The notes beneath the pieces are model-generated. The model did no database searches and was not told where the DNA came from. It saw only the letters and a list, made by a program, of their open reading frames with translations. DNA of 64,000 nucleotides, from the NCBI RefSeq assembly GCF_000732195.1, contig NZ_JNNU01000002.1:868001-932000 (forward strand), given 5' to 3'. A program made the translations under genes and the position numbers. Source of the stretch: Neorhizobium vignae (lineage in GTDB: Bacteria; Pseudomonadota; Alphaproteobacteria; Rhizobiales; Rhizobiaceae). Below are positions 32,440 to 40,835 of this stretch, one piece after another; the stretch's first letter is position 1; each line of letters opens with the position of its first letter.

Positions 32440-32800
32440 GGCTTTTCAAAGATCGGAGAGCCCACACGAATGCGGAACCTCAATAGAGTTTAGTAGGTGG
32501 CTCCGCATTCGCGTGGCCTTCGGCGTCTTTTCGGGACTTCCGGCCCCTACAGGTGATCACCTGGCCTCGCTGCGTGGCTTCGTTCGCGGCTTCCCTTCGG
32601 GAAACCTTGCCACTTGCACGGCTCAACCGAACCCGGCCCGGTGGCCAGGGGGAGGCTTGATAGGAAGGCTTGCCTTTCAGCCCACCCTCCATGGCTTTCA
32701 CCTCCCTGACCTTTCCTGCACGTTACAGGTCCAACCAGGGCGCCGGCCTCCGCCTGCCCGCGAACGTCTCGCGAAACACTCCGGCGACGGAGGCGGGGCA
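32440..32800 (-). ncRNA. Candidate structured RNA, unknown family, in a 539-base gene-poor stretch
   Basis: The stretch 32372-32910 has no convincing gene. On the minus strand it is rich in nested inverted repeats. The clearest is an 18-bp stem, 32499-32516 with 32462-32479, whose two non-Watson-Crick positions are G-U pairs in the minus-strand RNA but A-C mismatches in the plus-strand RNA. This points to minus-strand transcription. AGGTGATCACCT and TTTCCCGAAGGGAA type hairpins lie upstream in the same RNA. A 73-codon open frame (32480-32701, minus, ending AEPPTKLY) spans it; its composition looks like translated structured RNA rather than a protein. I could not match it to tmRNA, RNase P RNA, SRP RNA or 6S RNA. 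Confidence 0.4.
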
Positions 32801-32850
32801 ATTGTAGGCACGGGTTTCAGGGGTGGGGACAATCGCAGCGGGATTTTTTT

Positions 32851-32874
32851 GCGGGCGTGCCGTGTGACGCCCGC
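32851..32874. other. 8-bp inverted repeat next to a T7 run, downstream of ftsK
   Basis: GCGGGCGT (32851-32858) pairs with ACGCCCGC (32867-32874). On the plus strand a T7 run (32844-32850) lies 5' of the stem, so on the ftsK (minus) strand the stem is followed by A7, not T7. It is therefore not a normal intrinsic terminator in either direction. Confidence 0.5.
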
Positions 32875-32910
32875 CCGATCCGTCGCGTGTATGAACTTCA
32901 GAAATCCGCT

Positions 32911-35364
32911 TCAGTCCCCGAAATCCTCGGCGGCGGCAGAACGCCCGCCGGCAATGATCTCACGTTTGCCGACATGGTTGGCCGGGCCGACCAGACCTTC
33001 CTGTTCCATACGCTCCACCAAAGAGGCGGCGCGGTTGTAACCGACAGAAAGGCGGCGCTGGATATAGGAGGTCGAGCACTTGCGGTCCTTCATGACCACC
33101 TTGACGGCCTTGTCGTAAAGCTCGTCGCTGTCGTCTCCGCCCATCGCGCTCTTGTCGAACACGGCTTCCTGGTTCGAAACGTCCTCGTCTTCCTCGTCGT
33201 CTTCGTCCTCGGTGACCGTGCCGAGATAGTCAGGCCGGCCTTGAGTCTTGAGGTGGCGAACCACCAGTTCCACCTCGGCATCCGAGACGAACGGCCCGTG
33301 GACGCGGGAAATCCGTCCGCCGCCGGCCATATGCAGCATGTCGCCCTGGCCGAGCAGATGTTCGGCACCCTGCTCGCCGAGAATGGTGCGGCTGTCGATC
33401 TTGGAGGTGACCTGGAAGGAAATGCGGGTCGGGAAATTCGCCTTGATCGTGCCGGTGATGACATCGACCGAAGGACGCTGGGTCGCCATGATCAGGTGGA
33501 TGCCGGCGGCGCGAGCCATTTGCGCCAGCCGCTGGATCGCACCTTCGATATCCTTGCCGGCGACCATCATGAGGTCGGCCATCTCGTCGACGATGACGAC
33601 GATGTAGGGCATCGGCGAGAGATCCATCTCCTGCTCTTCGTAGAGGATCTCGCCTGTCTGCCGGTCGAAGCCCGCCTGGACGCTGACGGTGATCACCTCG
33701 CCTTTTTCGCGGGCACCAGCGGCGCGCTGATTGTAGCCGTCGATATTGCGCACACCGAGACGCGACATCTTCCTGTAGCGATCCTCCATCTCGCGGACCG
33801 CCCATTTCAGCGCCAGCACGGCCTTCTTGGGATCGGTGACGACCGGGGTCAGCAGGTGCGGAATGCCGTCATAGACGGAGAGCTCCAGCATCTTCGGGTC
33901 GATCATGATCAGCCGGCATTCCTCCGGCCGCAGCCGGTAGAGAAGCGACAGGATCATGGTGTTGATGGCGACCGACTTGCCGGAACCGGTGGTGCCGGCG
34001 ACGAGCAGATGCGGCATCTTGGCGAGCTCGGCGATAACCGGTTCGCCGCCGATCGTCTTGCCGAGGCAGAGAGCCAGCCGATGCTTGGTCTCCCAATAGT
34101 CTTCGCATTCGATGAGCTCGCGGAAATACACGGTTTCGCGGGTCGCGTTCGGCAGTTCGATGCCGATGACGTTGCGGCCGGGCACCACGGCGACGCGGGC
34201 AGACAGCGCCGACATCGAACGGGCGATATCGTCCGCAAGGCCGATGACGCGCGAGGATTTGACGCCCGGCGCCGGTTCGAATTCATAGAGCGTCACGACC
34301 GGACCCGGACGCACGTCGATGATCTCGCCGCGGATGCCGAAATCCTCGAGAATGCTCTCGAGCAGGCCGGCGCTCTGCTGCAGCGCATCCGGCTGCATCG
34401 CCTGGCCGCGCTCGCCTTGCGGCTCCTGCAAGAGCGAGATCGGCGGGAATTCGTATTCCGCTTCTGCCGGCCGGACGGTCCGAGGACGTGCGATTTCAGG
34501 CTGAACGGGAGCCGGTTGGATGGCGACGGATTCGACGGCCACGAACGGCGCGGGTACGGGTACCTGCACGACAGGCGCAGGCGCAAACACGGGTTCGACG
34601 ACGACCGGTGCCTTGGCTTTCGCCACACGCTGCGGAGCAACCCGGACGGGCGCGACGGGCTCGGGCGCCTTGACCGGCTCCGGTCTCGGCGACGTCGCGA
34701 CGACCACGGTTCTCGCCGCCGTCCTGCGCGGCACTTCGCGATAGAGATCGGTAACGGGCGCGCCCGGGTGGACCACCACGACCGGCAGGACTTCCGGCTC
34801 GACCGACGGGGCTTCGGCCTCGATGACATTAGGCCCTTCGAGTTCGAAGGGCATGGCATCCCAGAAGGCGAAATCGGAGATCGCGATATCCTGGCGCGGC
34901 ACTGCGATCGGCGCTGCCTCCGCAAGCCGCTCGGGCTGTGCGACGGCGACGGCTGGCATTTCCGGCACATGGTAACGCATCGTCGCCGCAAGCTGCTGCA
35001 GGCCCGCGATCTGTTCGATCGGCGCTGCGAACGCCTCTCCGGCGACCTGCGAATCATCCGTAGCCGGGGTCAGGAACGCTTCGGACGGGATGATGTCGAT
35101 CTGCTCGGCAGCCGGCACTTCGGCCTGCTCCGCAGGAGCCTGTCCGACATTCGCCTTGCGGGCCAGCGCGCTTTCGGGCGTGCGGGTGAACCGCACGTTC
35201 GGGGCCAGCCGGAAGGCCGCCTGCCAGGGCGCCTGCTCGATCGCCGACTGGTTGAGATCAGCCAGATTCTGGCGGCGAAGACCCGGCTGCGCCGGATCGA
35301 CAGCGTCGTCTTCGGCGTTGGAAAGGTCAGAACTCTGAGGATGATTATTGCGTGAGAACTGCAT
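32911..35364 (-). CDS. ftsK: FtsK/SpoIIIE-family DNA translocase without N-terminal membrane domain
   Basis: An 817-residue translocase. Residues 1 to about 300 are a low-complexity Pro/Ala/Val/Glu-rich linker with no membrane helix. Then come the alpha/beta motor domains with Walker [15 protein letters not shown] and Walker [15 protein letters not shown] short acidic linker ([10 protein letters not shown]) leads to the C-terminal winged-helix gamma domain ([23 protein letters not shown]), which reads KOPS sequences and activates XerCD at dif in the classical protein. The four membrane helices normal for FtsK are missing, so this is probably the second, soluble rhizobial paralogue. The start is at ATG 35364 with a poor ribosome site. 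Confidence 0.92.
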   Translation of the reverse strand: MQFSRNNHPQSSDLSNAEDDAVDPAQPGLRRQNLADLNQSAIEQAPWQAAFRLAPNVRFTRTPESALARKANVGQAPAEQAEVPAAEQIDIIPSEAFLTPATDDSQVAGEAFAAPIEQIAGLQQLAATMRYHVPEMPAVAVAQPERLAEAAPIAVPRQDIAISDFAFWDAMPFELEGPNVIEAEAPSVEPEVLPVVVVHPGAPVTDLYREVPRRTAARTVVVATSPRPEPVKAPEPVAPVRVAPQRVAKAKAPVVVEPVFAPAPVVQVPVPAPFVAVESVAIQPAPVQPEIARPRTVRPAEAEYEFPPISLLQEPQGERGQAMQPDALQQSAGLLESILEDFGIRGEIIDVRPGPVVTLYEFEPAPGVKSSRVIGLADDIARSMSALSARVAVVPGRNVIGIELPNATRETVYFRELIECEDYWETKHRLALCLGKTIGGEPVIAELAKMPHLLVAGTTGSGKSVAINTMILSLLYRLRPEECRLIMIDPKMLELSVYDGIPHLLTPVVTDPKKAVLALKWAVREMEDRYRKMSRLGVRNIDGYNQRAAGAREKGEVITVSVQAGFDRQTGEILYEEQEMDLSPMPYIVVIVDEMADLMMVAGKDIEGAIQRLAQMARAAGIHLIMATQRPSVDVITGTIKANFPTRISFQVTSKIDSRTILGEQGAEHLLGQGDMLHMAGGGRISRVHGPFVSDAEVELVVRHLKTQGRPDYLGTVTEDEDDEEDEDVSNQEAVFDKSAMGGDDSDELYDKAVKVVMKDRKCSTSYIQRRLSVGYNRAASLVERMEQEGLVGPANHVGKREIIAGGRSAAAEDFGD

Positions 35365-35516
35365 GACAACCAGACGAGATACGGGAAGGGCACATTCTCA
35401 CAGGAAATAGAAAATAAAGGTTAACTGGTCCTTTCCAAGCGGCGAATGATGTCATGAAATGATCGGAGTGCCTGCGACCCTTGCCAAGATTGTTGCACTG
35501 CGTCATCACTATAGGA

Positions 35517-36104
35517 ATGCCGGCACCCGATCTCACCATTCTGGTTATCGACGAAAATGCCATCCGCGCTTCCATCATCGAGGAAGGGCTGCGGGAGGCT
35601 GGGCATAGCAAAGTCACCATCATCCACGAGGTTCAGGGCGTCGCGCGCATCATCGAAACGTTGAAGCCGGACGTCATCGTCATCGATATCGAGAACCCCA
35701 ATCGCGACATGATGGAGCATCTGTTCCAGTTGACCCGCACCGTCAGCCGGCCGATCGCCATGTTCGTCGACCGTTCCGATACGGCCTTGATCGAAGCGGC
35801 GATGGACGCGGGCGTCTCGGCCTATGTGGTCGACGGGCTGAAGAAGGAGCGCGTCAAGGCGATCCTCGACATGGCGGTCAGCCGCTTCAACGCCTTCAGC
35901 CGGCTCCAGCGGGAACTCGCCGAGGCGAAATCGGCGCTCGAGGAGCGCAAGGTGATCGAGCGGGCCAAGGGCATCCTGATGAAGATGCGCGGCCTGTCGG
36001 AAGAAGACGCGTTTGCGCTGCTGCGCCAGACGGCAATGAACGAAAAGAAGAAGATGTCGGACATCGCTCAAAGCGTGGTCACGGCAGCGGGCCTGTTGAT
36101 GTGA
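35517..36104 (+). CDS. nasT: ANTAR-domain response regulator NasT (nitrate-responsive antiterminator)
   Basis: A 195-residue protein with a receiver-like domain (residues about 5-120, TILVIDENAIR and VIVIDIENP), a coiled linker, and a C-terminal ANTAR RNA-binding domain (ERKVIERAKGILMKMRGLSEEDAFALLRQ). NasT binds paired hairpins in leader RNA and stops terminator formation. It is held inactive by NasS until NasS binds nitrate or nitrite. ATG 35517 is chosen by homology to family N-termini; the ribosome site is weak and a TTG at 35481 is possible. It is followed 43 bases later by nasS, and a matching RNA target is found at 37596-37667. Confidence 0.93.
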   Translation: MPAPDLTILVIDENAIRASIIEEGLREAGHSKVTIIHEVQGVARIIETLKPDVIVIDIENPNRDMMEHLFQLTRTVSRPIAMFVDRSDTALIEAAMDAGVSAYVVDGLKKERVKAILDMAVSRFNAFSRLQRELAEAKSALEERKVIERAKGILMKMRGLSEEDAFALLRQTAMNEKKKMSDIAQSVVTAAGLLM

Positions 36105-36147
36105 TGGTTCCGAGCACCGAAATGTCCGGGAGAAAGCCGGAGTGAAC

Positions 36148-37419
36148 ATGATGATGAAGACCGACCGATCCGGAAGCAACCTCTCCGCGCCTGCCCGTTC
36201 GAACGGCGAGGGGCCGAAGGTCCTGCGCGCCGGGTTCATCCCGCTGGTCGACGCGTCCGTGCTGATCGCCGCCGCCGAATTCGGCTTTGCCGCGAAGGAG
36301 GGACTGACCCTCGATCTCGTCAAGGACGTGTCCTGGGCCAATGTCCGCGACCGCCTCGCCTTCCGCCAGTTCGACGTCGCCCACATGCTGTCGCCGATGC
36401 CGGTCGCCTCCATGCTGGGGCTCGGTTCCAACCCCTCGCCCACCGTCACGCCGTTTTCGCTCGGCCGCGGCGGCAATGCGATCACTCTTTCGACGCGGCT
36501 TTTCGAGCGCATGCGCGAGGTGGGCGGGATATCGGAAACCGCAGGCGCCCTGGAGAACGCAAAGGCGCTCGCCAGCGTGCTCGAAGCGATGAGGGAACGC
36601 GGCGAAGCACTGCCGATGTTCGGCGTGACCTATCCCTTCTCCTCCCATAATTACGAATTCCGCTACTGGCTTGCCGCCGGCGGAATAGACCCGGACAGGG
36701 ACGTAAAACTCGTCGTCGTGCCCCCGCCGATGACCTCCGACGCACTGGCAGCCGGCGCCATCGACGGCTTCTGTGTCGGCGCGCCGTGGAACATGGTCGC
36801 ATCCGAACGCGGGGTCGGCCGGATTGTCGCCGCCAAGCAGGATATCTGGCCCTCGGCACCGGAAAAAGTGCTCGCCATGCGGCCGGAATGGGCGGAAAGC
36901 CATCCCGAAACCGTCTCCCGTCTCATCGTCGCGCTCGATGCCGCGGCCCGCTGGTGCGACAGGGCCGAAAACCACGACGCGCTCGCCGAAGTGCTCGCGG
37001 GACCCCGTTTCATCGCAGCGCCGGTCGATATCATCCGCCACGTCCTCTCGGGTGCGTTCAACCTGGATGCCAAGGGCAATCGCCGCGTCATCGCCGACTA
37101 TTTCACCTTCCACCGCGGATTTGCCAACTATCCGCGGCCGAGCCATGCACTGTGGCTCTACAGCCAGATGATCCGCTGGGGTCAGATCGAATTCAGCGAA
37201 CAAGGCCTGCGGTCCGCGGCTGAGGCCTATCGCCCCGATCTCTACCGGGCCGCGCTTGGCATCGGCCCGACGGAACCGGACGTCGGCATCGAAGGGGACC
37301 GAAGCGGTGACCGCTTCATGGACGGCCATGTGTTCGACCCCTCGAACATGATGGATTACGTCCGGGATTTCGCCGTCCGAAGCTCTCCCGCTGCCCGTTC
37401 CGACCGTCAGGACGTCTGA
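36148..37419 (+). CDS. nasS: Nitrate/nitrite sensor NasS (cytoplasmic NrtA-like protein)
   Basis: A 423-residue protein of the NrtA/CmpA nitrate-binding fold without a signal peptide. It begins with a short polar tail followed directly by VLRAGFIPLVDASVLIAAAEFG. Ligand-site regions shared with NrtA here include FRYWLAAGGIDPD and VVVPPPM with GFCVGAPWN. Lack of export plus the nasT gene upstream identify it as the sensor rather than a transport protein. Without ligand it binds NasT; nitrate or nitrite releases NasT. ATG 36148 fits a GGAG site; an in-frame GTG lies at 36142. Confidence 0.93.
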   Translation: MMMKTDRSGSNLSAPARSNGEGPKVLRAGFIPLVDASVLIAAAEFGFAAKEGLTLDLVKDVSWANVRDRLAFRQFDVAHMLSPMPVASMLGLGSNPSPTVTPFSLGRGGNAITLSTRLFERMREVGGISETAGALENAKALASVLEAMRERGEALPMFGVTYPFSSHNYEFRYWLAAGGIDPDRDVKLVVVPPPMTSDALAAGAIDGFCVGAPWNMVASERGVGRIVAAKQDIWPSAPEKVLAMRPEWAESHPETVSRLIVALDAAARWCDRAENHDALAEVLAGPRFIAAPVDIIRHVLSGAFNLDAKGNRRVIADYFTFHRGFANYPRPSHALWLYSQMIRWGQIEFSEQGLRSAAEAYRPDLYRAALGIGPTEPDVGIEGDRSGDRFMDGHVFDPSNMMDYVRDFAVRSSPAARSDRQDV

Positions 37420-37570
37420 AATTCCGGCAAGCGCTGCACAGCATTTGGCGCCCTCAGTTTGGCAATCGCACAAAAATATTGCAGCGCGATAAGCTGATGA
37501 CAATTTAAGCCAAAACTTTCAGAACCGAAATTCTGTTGTTTTTCAGCGATCTAGCAGGTCGATCGAAAAC

Positions 37571-37586
37571 TGGCACGACCTTTGCT
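37571..37586 (+). promoter_or_regulatory. Sigma-54 (-24/-12) promoter of the nitrate assimilation operon
   Basis: TGGCACGACCTTTGCT matches the RpoN consensus TGGCAC-N5-TTGC exactly, with GG at 37572-37573 and GC at 37584-37585. The start site should be near 37597, at the first base pairs of the first ANTAR hairpin. Sigma-54 promoters need an enhancer-binding protein, here most likely NtrC. Two weak NtrC-like dyads lie upstream (CTGCAC..TGGCGC at 37434-37451 and GCAC..TTGC at 37468-37483). This gives nitrogen-status control on top of nitrate control. Confidence 0.85.
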
Positions 37587-37595
37587 TATTAGAAA

Positions 37596-37667
37596 CTGCT
37601 CCCGTCAATGGCGACTGGAGCAGATAGGCGCGTGATAAGCGCTTCCAAAGACATCGACGTCGCAAGG
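37596..37667 (+). ncRNA. NasT (ANTAR) target leader: two hexaloop hairpins
   Basis: Hairpin 1 (37596-37623) pairs CTGCTCC-C-GTC with GAC-T-GGAGCAG (10 bp plus one mismatch) around the six-base loop AATGGC. Hairpin 2 (37645-37667) has GAC/GTC closing the loop ATCGAC, with an outer CC/GG pair. Both loops have A at position 1 and G at position 4, the ANTAR-target signature. A further GCGC/GCGC hairpin (37628-37642) lies between. The leader starts at the predicted sigma-54 start site and ends in a T8 terminator before nrtA, so it should act as a nitrate-controlled attenuator. Confidence 0.8.
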
Positions 37668-37701
37668 TTTTTGCTGCCCGGAACTCATCCCAGTTCCCAG
37701 G

Positions 37702-37729
37702 CGCGCGATCTCCGAGCGGCGTTTTTTTT
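37702..37729 (+). terminator. Leader terminator controlled by NasT
   Basis: CGC-G-CG-A-TC closes with GA-G-CG-GCG around a TCC loop (37702-37721) and is followed directly by eight T residues (37722-37729). It lies 38 bases before nrtA. A second small hairpin (GGAACT 37680-37685 with AGTTCC 37692-37697) precedes it and could take part in the switch between terminated and read-through folds. Confidence 0.75.
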
Positions 37730-37767
37730 GTGCCTAATTCCTAAGAACCAGCAGAGGGAACCTGCGC

Positions 37768-39066
37768 ATGACCAAGATTTTGACGACCGGCATCACCCGT
37801 CGCAGCCTGATCAAGACCACCGCCACCGCCGCCCTAGTCGGCGCCGTCAAGACCGCATTCCCGTCCGGCGCCTTCGCAGCCGCGGCCGGCCCGGAAGTCA
37901 AGGGCATCAAGCTCGGCTACATCGCCCTCACCGACGCCGCGCCGCTGATCATCGCCAAGGAAAAGGGTCTTTTCGAAAAATATGGCATGCCGGACGTCGA
38001 TGTCGCCAAACAGGCCTCCTGGGGTGCGACCCGCGACAACCTCGTGCTCGGCGGTGCCGCGAACGGCATCGACGGCGCCCATATCCTCTCGCCACTTCCC
38101 TACCTGATGCACACCGGCAAGGTGACCCAGAACAACAAGCCCGTACCGATGGCGATCCTCGCCCGCCTCAACCTCGACAGCCAGGGCATTTCTGTCGCCA
38201 AGGAATATGCCGAAACCGGCGTGCAGCTCGACGCATCCAAGCTGAAGACGGCGTTCGAGAAGAAGAAGGCCGAAGGCAAGGAAATCAAAGCGGCGATGAC
38301 CTTCCCGGGCGGCACCCATGATCTCTGGATCCGCTACTGGCTCGCCGCCGGCGGCATCGACCCCAACAAGGACGTCTCGACCATCGTCGTGCCGCCGCCG
38401 CAGATGGTGGCAAACATGAAGGTCGGCAACATGGACGTCTTCTGTGTGGGCGAACCCTGGAACGAACAGCTCGTCAACCAGGGCATCGGCTTCACGGCGG
38501 CCACCACCGGCGAACTCTGGAAGGGCCATCCGGAAAAGGCGCTGGGCCTGCGCGCCGACTGGATCGAGAAGAACCCGAACGCCGCCAAGGCCCTGCTGAT
38601 GGCCGTCATGGAAGCCCAGCAATGGGCAGACAGCATGGCCAACAAGGAAGAGATGGCCGACATCCTCGGGCGTCGCCAGTGGTTCAACGTGCCGTCGAAG
38701 GACGTCCTTGGCCGTTTGAAGGGCGACATCAACTACGGCAACGGCCGCGACGTGAAGGGCACCAGCCTGTTCATGAAATTCTGGAAGGACAATGCGTCCT
38801 TCCCGTTCAAGAGCCATGACGCCTGGTTCATGGCAGAGAACATCCGCTGGGGTTACCTGCCGGCCAATACCGACATCAAGGCGCTGGTCAACCAGGTGAA
38901 CCGCGAGGACATCTGGCGCGCCGCCGCCAAGGATCTCGGGGTCGCGGCAGCAGACATCCCGGCTTCTTCTTCGCGTGGCAAGGAGACCTTCTTCGACGGC
39001 AAGGTCTTCGATCCGGAAAACCCCTCGGCCTATCTCGACAGCCTTTCGATCAAGGCGGCGTCCTGA
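37768..39066 (+). CDS. nrtA: Nitrate ABC transporter substrate-binding protein
   Basis: A 432-residue NrtA/CmpA-family protein with a Tat signal (ITRRSLIKTTATAALVG, cleavage near AFAAAAG). The mature part starts EVKGIKLGYIALTDAAPLIIAKEKGLFEKYG. Ligand-site segments resemble those of NasS (FPGGTHDLWIRYWLAAGGIDPN-type region, VVPPPQM, FCVGEPWN). It binds nitrate or nitrite in the periplasm. It is the first gene behind the sigma-54/ANTAR leader, with an AGAGGGAA ribosome site. Confidence 0.95.
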   Translation: MTKILTTGITRRSLIKTTATAALVGAVKTAFPSGAFAAAAGPEVKGIKLGYIALTDAAPLIIAKEKGLFEKYGMPDVDVAKQASWGATRDNLVLGGAANGIDGAHILSPLPYLMHTGKVTQNNKPVPMAILARLNLDSQGISVAKEYAETGVQLDASKLKTAFEKKKAEGKEIKAAMTFPGGTHDLWIRYWLAAGGIDPNKDVSTIVVPPPQMVANMKVGNMDVFCVGEPWNEQLVNQGIGFTAATTGELWKGHPEKALGLRADWIEKNPNAAKALLMAVMEAQQWADSMANKEEMADILGRRQWFNVPSKDVLGRLKGDINYGNGRDVKGTSLFMKFWKDNASFPFKSHDAWFMAENIRWGYLPANTDIKALVNQVNREDIWRAAAKDLGVAAADIPASSSRGKETFFDGKVFDPENPSAYLDSLSIKAAS

Positions 39067-39077
39067 TTTCCCCACCT

Positions 39078-39101
39078 CCGGCGCGTGGACGCACGCGCCG
39101 G
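39078..39101 (+). other. Intercistronic hairpin between nrtA and nrtB
   Basis: CCGGCGCGTG (39078-39087) and CACGCGCCGG (39092-39101) form a perfect 10-bp stem with a GACG loop, 12 bases after the nrtA stop, followed by the pyrimidine-rich CCTTTTCCCTTTC. It can act as a partial terminator or 3' stabiliser that keeps NrtA more abundant than the membrane parts. Confidence 0.65.
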
Positions 39102-39128
39102 CCTTTTCCCTTTCTAAGGAGCGCGCCG

Positions 39129-40022
39129 ATGTCCGCCCTGGCAAAAAAAGAAAATGTACCCGCAGTCGCTACCGCAAAGCCGGCAGCCAATATCGTCCCC
39201 TTTTCCGGCAAGCCCGTATCGAGGATCGATTTCAGGCAGATCGGCATGACGGTGCTCCGCAACGTGGTGCCGCCGGTCGTCGTGCTGGCGCTGATCCTGC
39301 TTGTCTGGCAGGTCCTCTGTTCGGCGCCGGATGCCTCGCTCCCCTCGCCGCATGTGGTCTGGACCGAGGCCTATGACCTGATCGCCTATCCGTTCTTCGT
39401 CTACGGTTCGCAGGATATAGGGCTCGGCTGGCGGGTACTGGTCTCGCTGCAGCGCGTCGCCTACGGGTTTGGCCTCGCCGCCGTGACCGGGGTCATCGTC
39501 GGTGCGATCATCGGACAATCGATCTGGGCGATGCGCGGTCTCGACCCGATCTTCCAGGTATTGCGCACCGTGCCGCCGCTCGCCTGGCTGCCGCTGTCGC
39601 TCGCAGCCTTCCAGGATTCGAGCCCCTCTGCGATCTTCGTGATCTTCATCACCTCGATCTGGCCGGTCATCATCAACACCGCCGTCGGGGTGCGCAACAT
39701 CCCGCAGGACTACCGCAACGTCGCGCAGGTGCTGCGGCTGAACCAGATCGAATTCTTCTTCAAGATCATGCTGCCGTCGGCCGCGCCGTACATCTTCACG
39801 GGCCTGAGGATCGGCGTCGGCCTCTCCTGGCTCGCCATCGTCGCAGCCGAGATGCTCACCGGCGGCGTCGGCATCGGCTTCTTCATCTGGGATGCGTGGA
39901 ACTCGTCGCGCCTGCCCGACATCATCGTCGCGCTCGCCTATATCGGCATTGTCGGTTTCGCCCTCGACAAGCTGGTTTCCGCGCTCGGCAAGATCATCAC
40001 CCGCGGCGCTTCGGCAAACTGA
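39129..40022 (+). CDS. nrtB: Nitrate ABC transporter permease
   Basis: A 297-residue NrtB/SsuC-type permease. A polar N-terminus of about 40 residues leads to membrane helices beginning at VVPPVVVLALILLVWQVL. The EAA-like loop facing the ATPase is NIPQDYRNVAQVLRLNQIEFF. It forms the membrane channel for nitrate with NrtD. The start follows CTAAGGAG; the next gene starts 10 bases after its stop. Confidence 0.95.
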   Translation: MSALAKKENVPAVATAKPAANIVPFSGKPVSRIDFRQIGMTVLRNVVPPVVVLALILLVWQVLCSAPDASLPSPHVVWTEAYDLIAYPFFVYGSQDIGLGWRVLVSLQRVAYGFGLAAVTGVIVGAIIGQSIWAMRGLDPIFQVLRTVPPLAWLPLSLAAFQDSSPSAIFVIFITSIWPVIINTAVGVRNIPQDYRNVAQVLRLNQIEFFFKIMLPSAAPYIFTGLRIGVGLSWLAIVAAEMLTGGVGIGFFIWDAWNSSRLPDIIVALAYIGIVGFALDKLVSALGKIITRGASAN

Positions 40023-40032
40023 GGAGCGGACC

Positions 40033-40830
40033 ATGAACGCCTATCTCAAGCTCGACCATATCGACAAGCATTTCGACCGCGGCGGCAATCGCGCCGAGGT
40101 TCTGAAGGACATCAACCTGACGATCTCCAAGGCGGAATTCGTCTCGATCATCGGCCATTCCGGCTGCGGCAAGTCCACGCTGCTTAACCTCATTGCCGGG
40201 CTGACGCCCGTCTCGGCGGGCGCTGTGCTGCTCGAAAACCGTGAGGTCAACGCACCGGGTCCGGAACGCGCCGTCGTTTTCCAGAACCATTCGCTGCTGC
40301 CCTGGCTGACGGTCTACGAAAACGTCAACCTGGCCGTCTCCAAAGTCTTTGGCCGCACCAAGACCAAGGCGCAGCGGCATGACTGGGTCATGGAAAACCT
40401 GGACCTGGTCCAGATGGCCCATGCCAAGGACAAGCGCCCGGCGGAAATCTCCGGTGGCATGAAGCAGCGTGTCGGCATTGCCCGGGCTCTGTCCATGGAA
40501 CCGAAAATCCTGCTGCTTGACGAGCCCTTCGGCGCCCTCGACGCCCTGACGCGCGCCCATCTGCAGGATGCGGTCATGGAGATCCACAGCCGTCTCGGCA
40601 ACACGATGGTGATGATTACCCACGATGTCGACGAGGCCGTGCTGCTGTCCGACCGTATCGTGATGATGACCAACGGCCCGGCCGCCAAGATCGGCGAAGT
40701 GCTCGACGTGCCGATCCCGCGCCCGCGCAACCGCATCGAGCTCGCCTCCGACCGGACATATCTCAAGTGCCGCGAGGCGGTGCTGAAATTCCTCTACGAA
40801 CGCCACCGCTTCGTCGAAGCCGCGGAGTAA
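40033..40830 (+). CDS. nrtD: Nitrate ABC transporter ATP-binding protein
   Basis: A 265-residue ABC ATPase of the NrtD/SsuB/TauB group: Walker A GHSGCGKST, Q-loop FQNHSLLPWLT, signature ISGGMKQRVGIARA, Walker B ILLLDEPFGALDALT and H-loop MITHDVDEA. It has no fused binding-protein domain, so NrtD rather than NrtC is the better name. ATG 40033 follows GAGGAG. nirB starts 5 bases after its stop codon. Confidence 0.94.
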   Translation: MNAYLKLDHIDKHFDRGGNRAEVLKDINLTISKAEFVSIIGHSGCGKSTLLNLIAGLTPVSAGAVLLENREVNAPGPERAVVFQNHSLLPWLTVYENVNLAVSKVFGRTKTKAQRHDWVMENLDLVQMAHAKDKRPAEISGGMKQRVGIARALSMEPKILLLDEPFGALDALTRAHLQDAVMEIHSRLGNTMVMITHDVDEAVLLSDRIVMMTNGPAAKIGEVLDVPIPRPRNRIELASDRTYLKCREAVLKFLYERHRFVEAAE

Positions 40831-40835
40831 GAACC

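Noticed and set aside
32480..32701. A 73-codon protein on the minus strand (ends AEPPTKLY)
   Set aside because: It spans several strong hairpins, has low-complexity Arg/Ala/Pro composition and is better explained as translation of a structured RNA; kept only as part of that candidate.
32440..32800. tmRNA, RNase P RNA, SRP RNA, 6S RNA or a HEARO-type RNA
   Set aside because: No alpha-type tag sequence, no GAGGAAAGTCCGGGC core, no GGTCAGGTCCGGAAGGAAGC loop, and no IscB-like gene nearby; only a generic structured RNA can be supported.
32844..32874. Intrinsic terminator for ftsK
   Set aside because: The T7 run is on the wrong side of the stem: on the ftsK strand the stem is followed by A residues.
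32857..35355. 832-codon open frame opposite ftsK
   Set aside because: It is antisense to a clear FtsK with motor motifs; its translation is His/Asp/Arg-rich without a recognisable fold.
36148..37419. A second nitrate transport binding protein
   Set aside because: It has no signal peptide and follows nasT, so it is the cytoplasmic sensor NasS.
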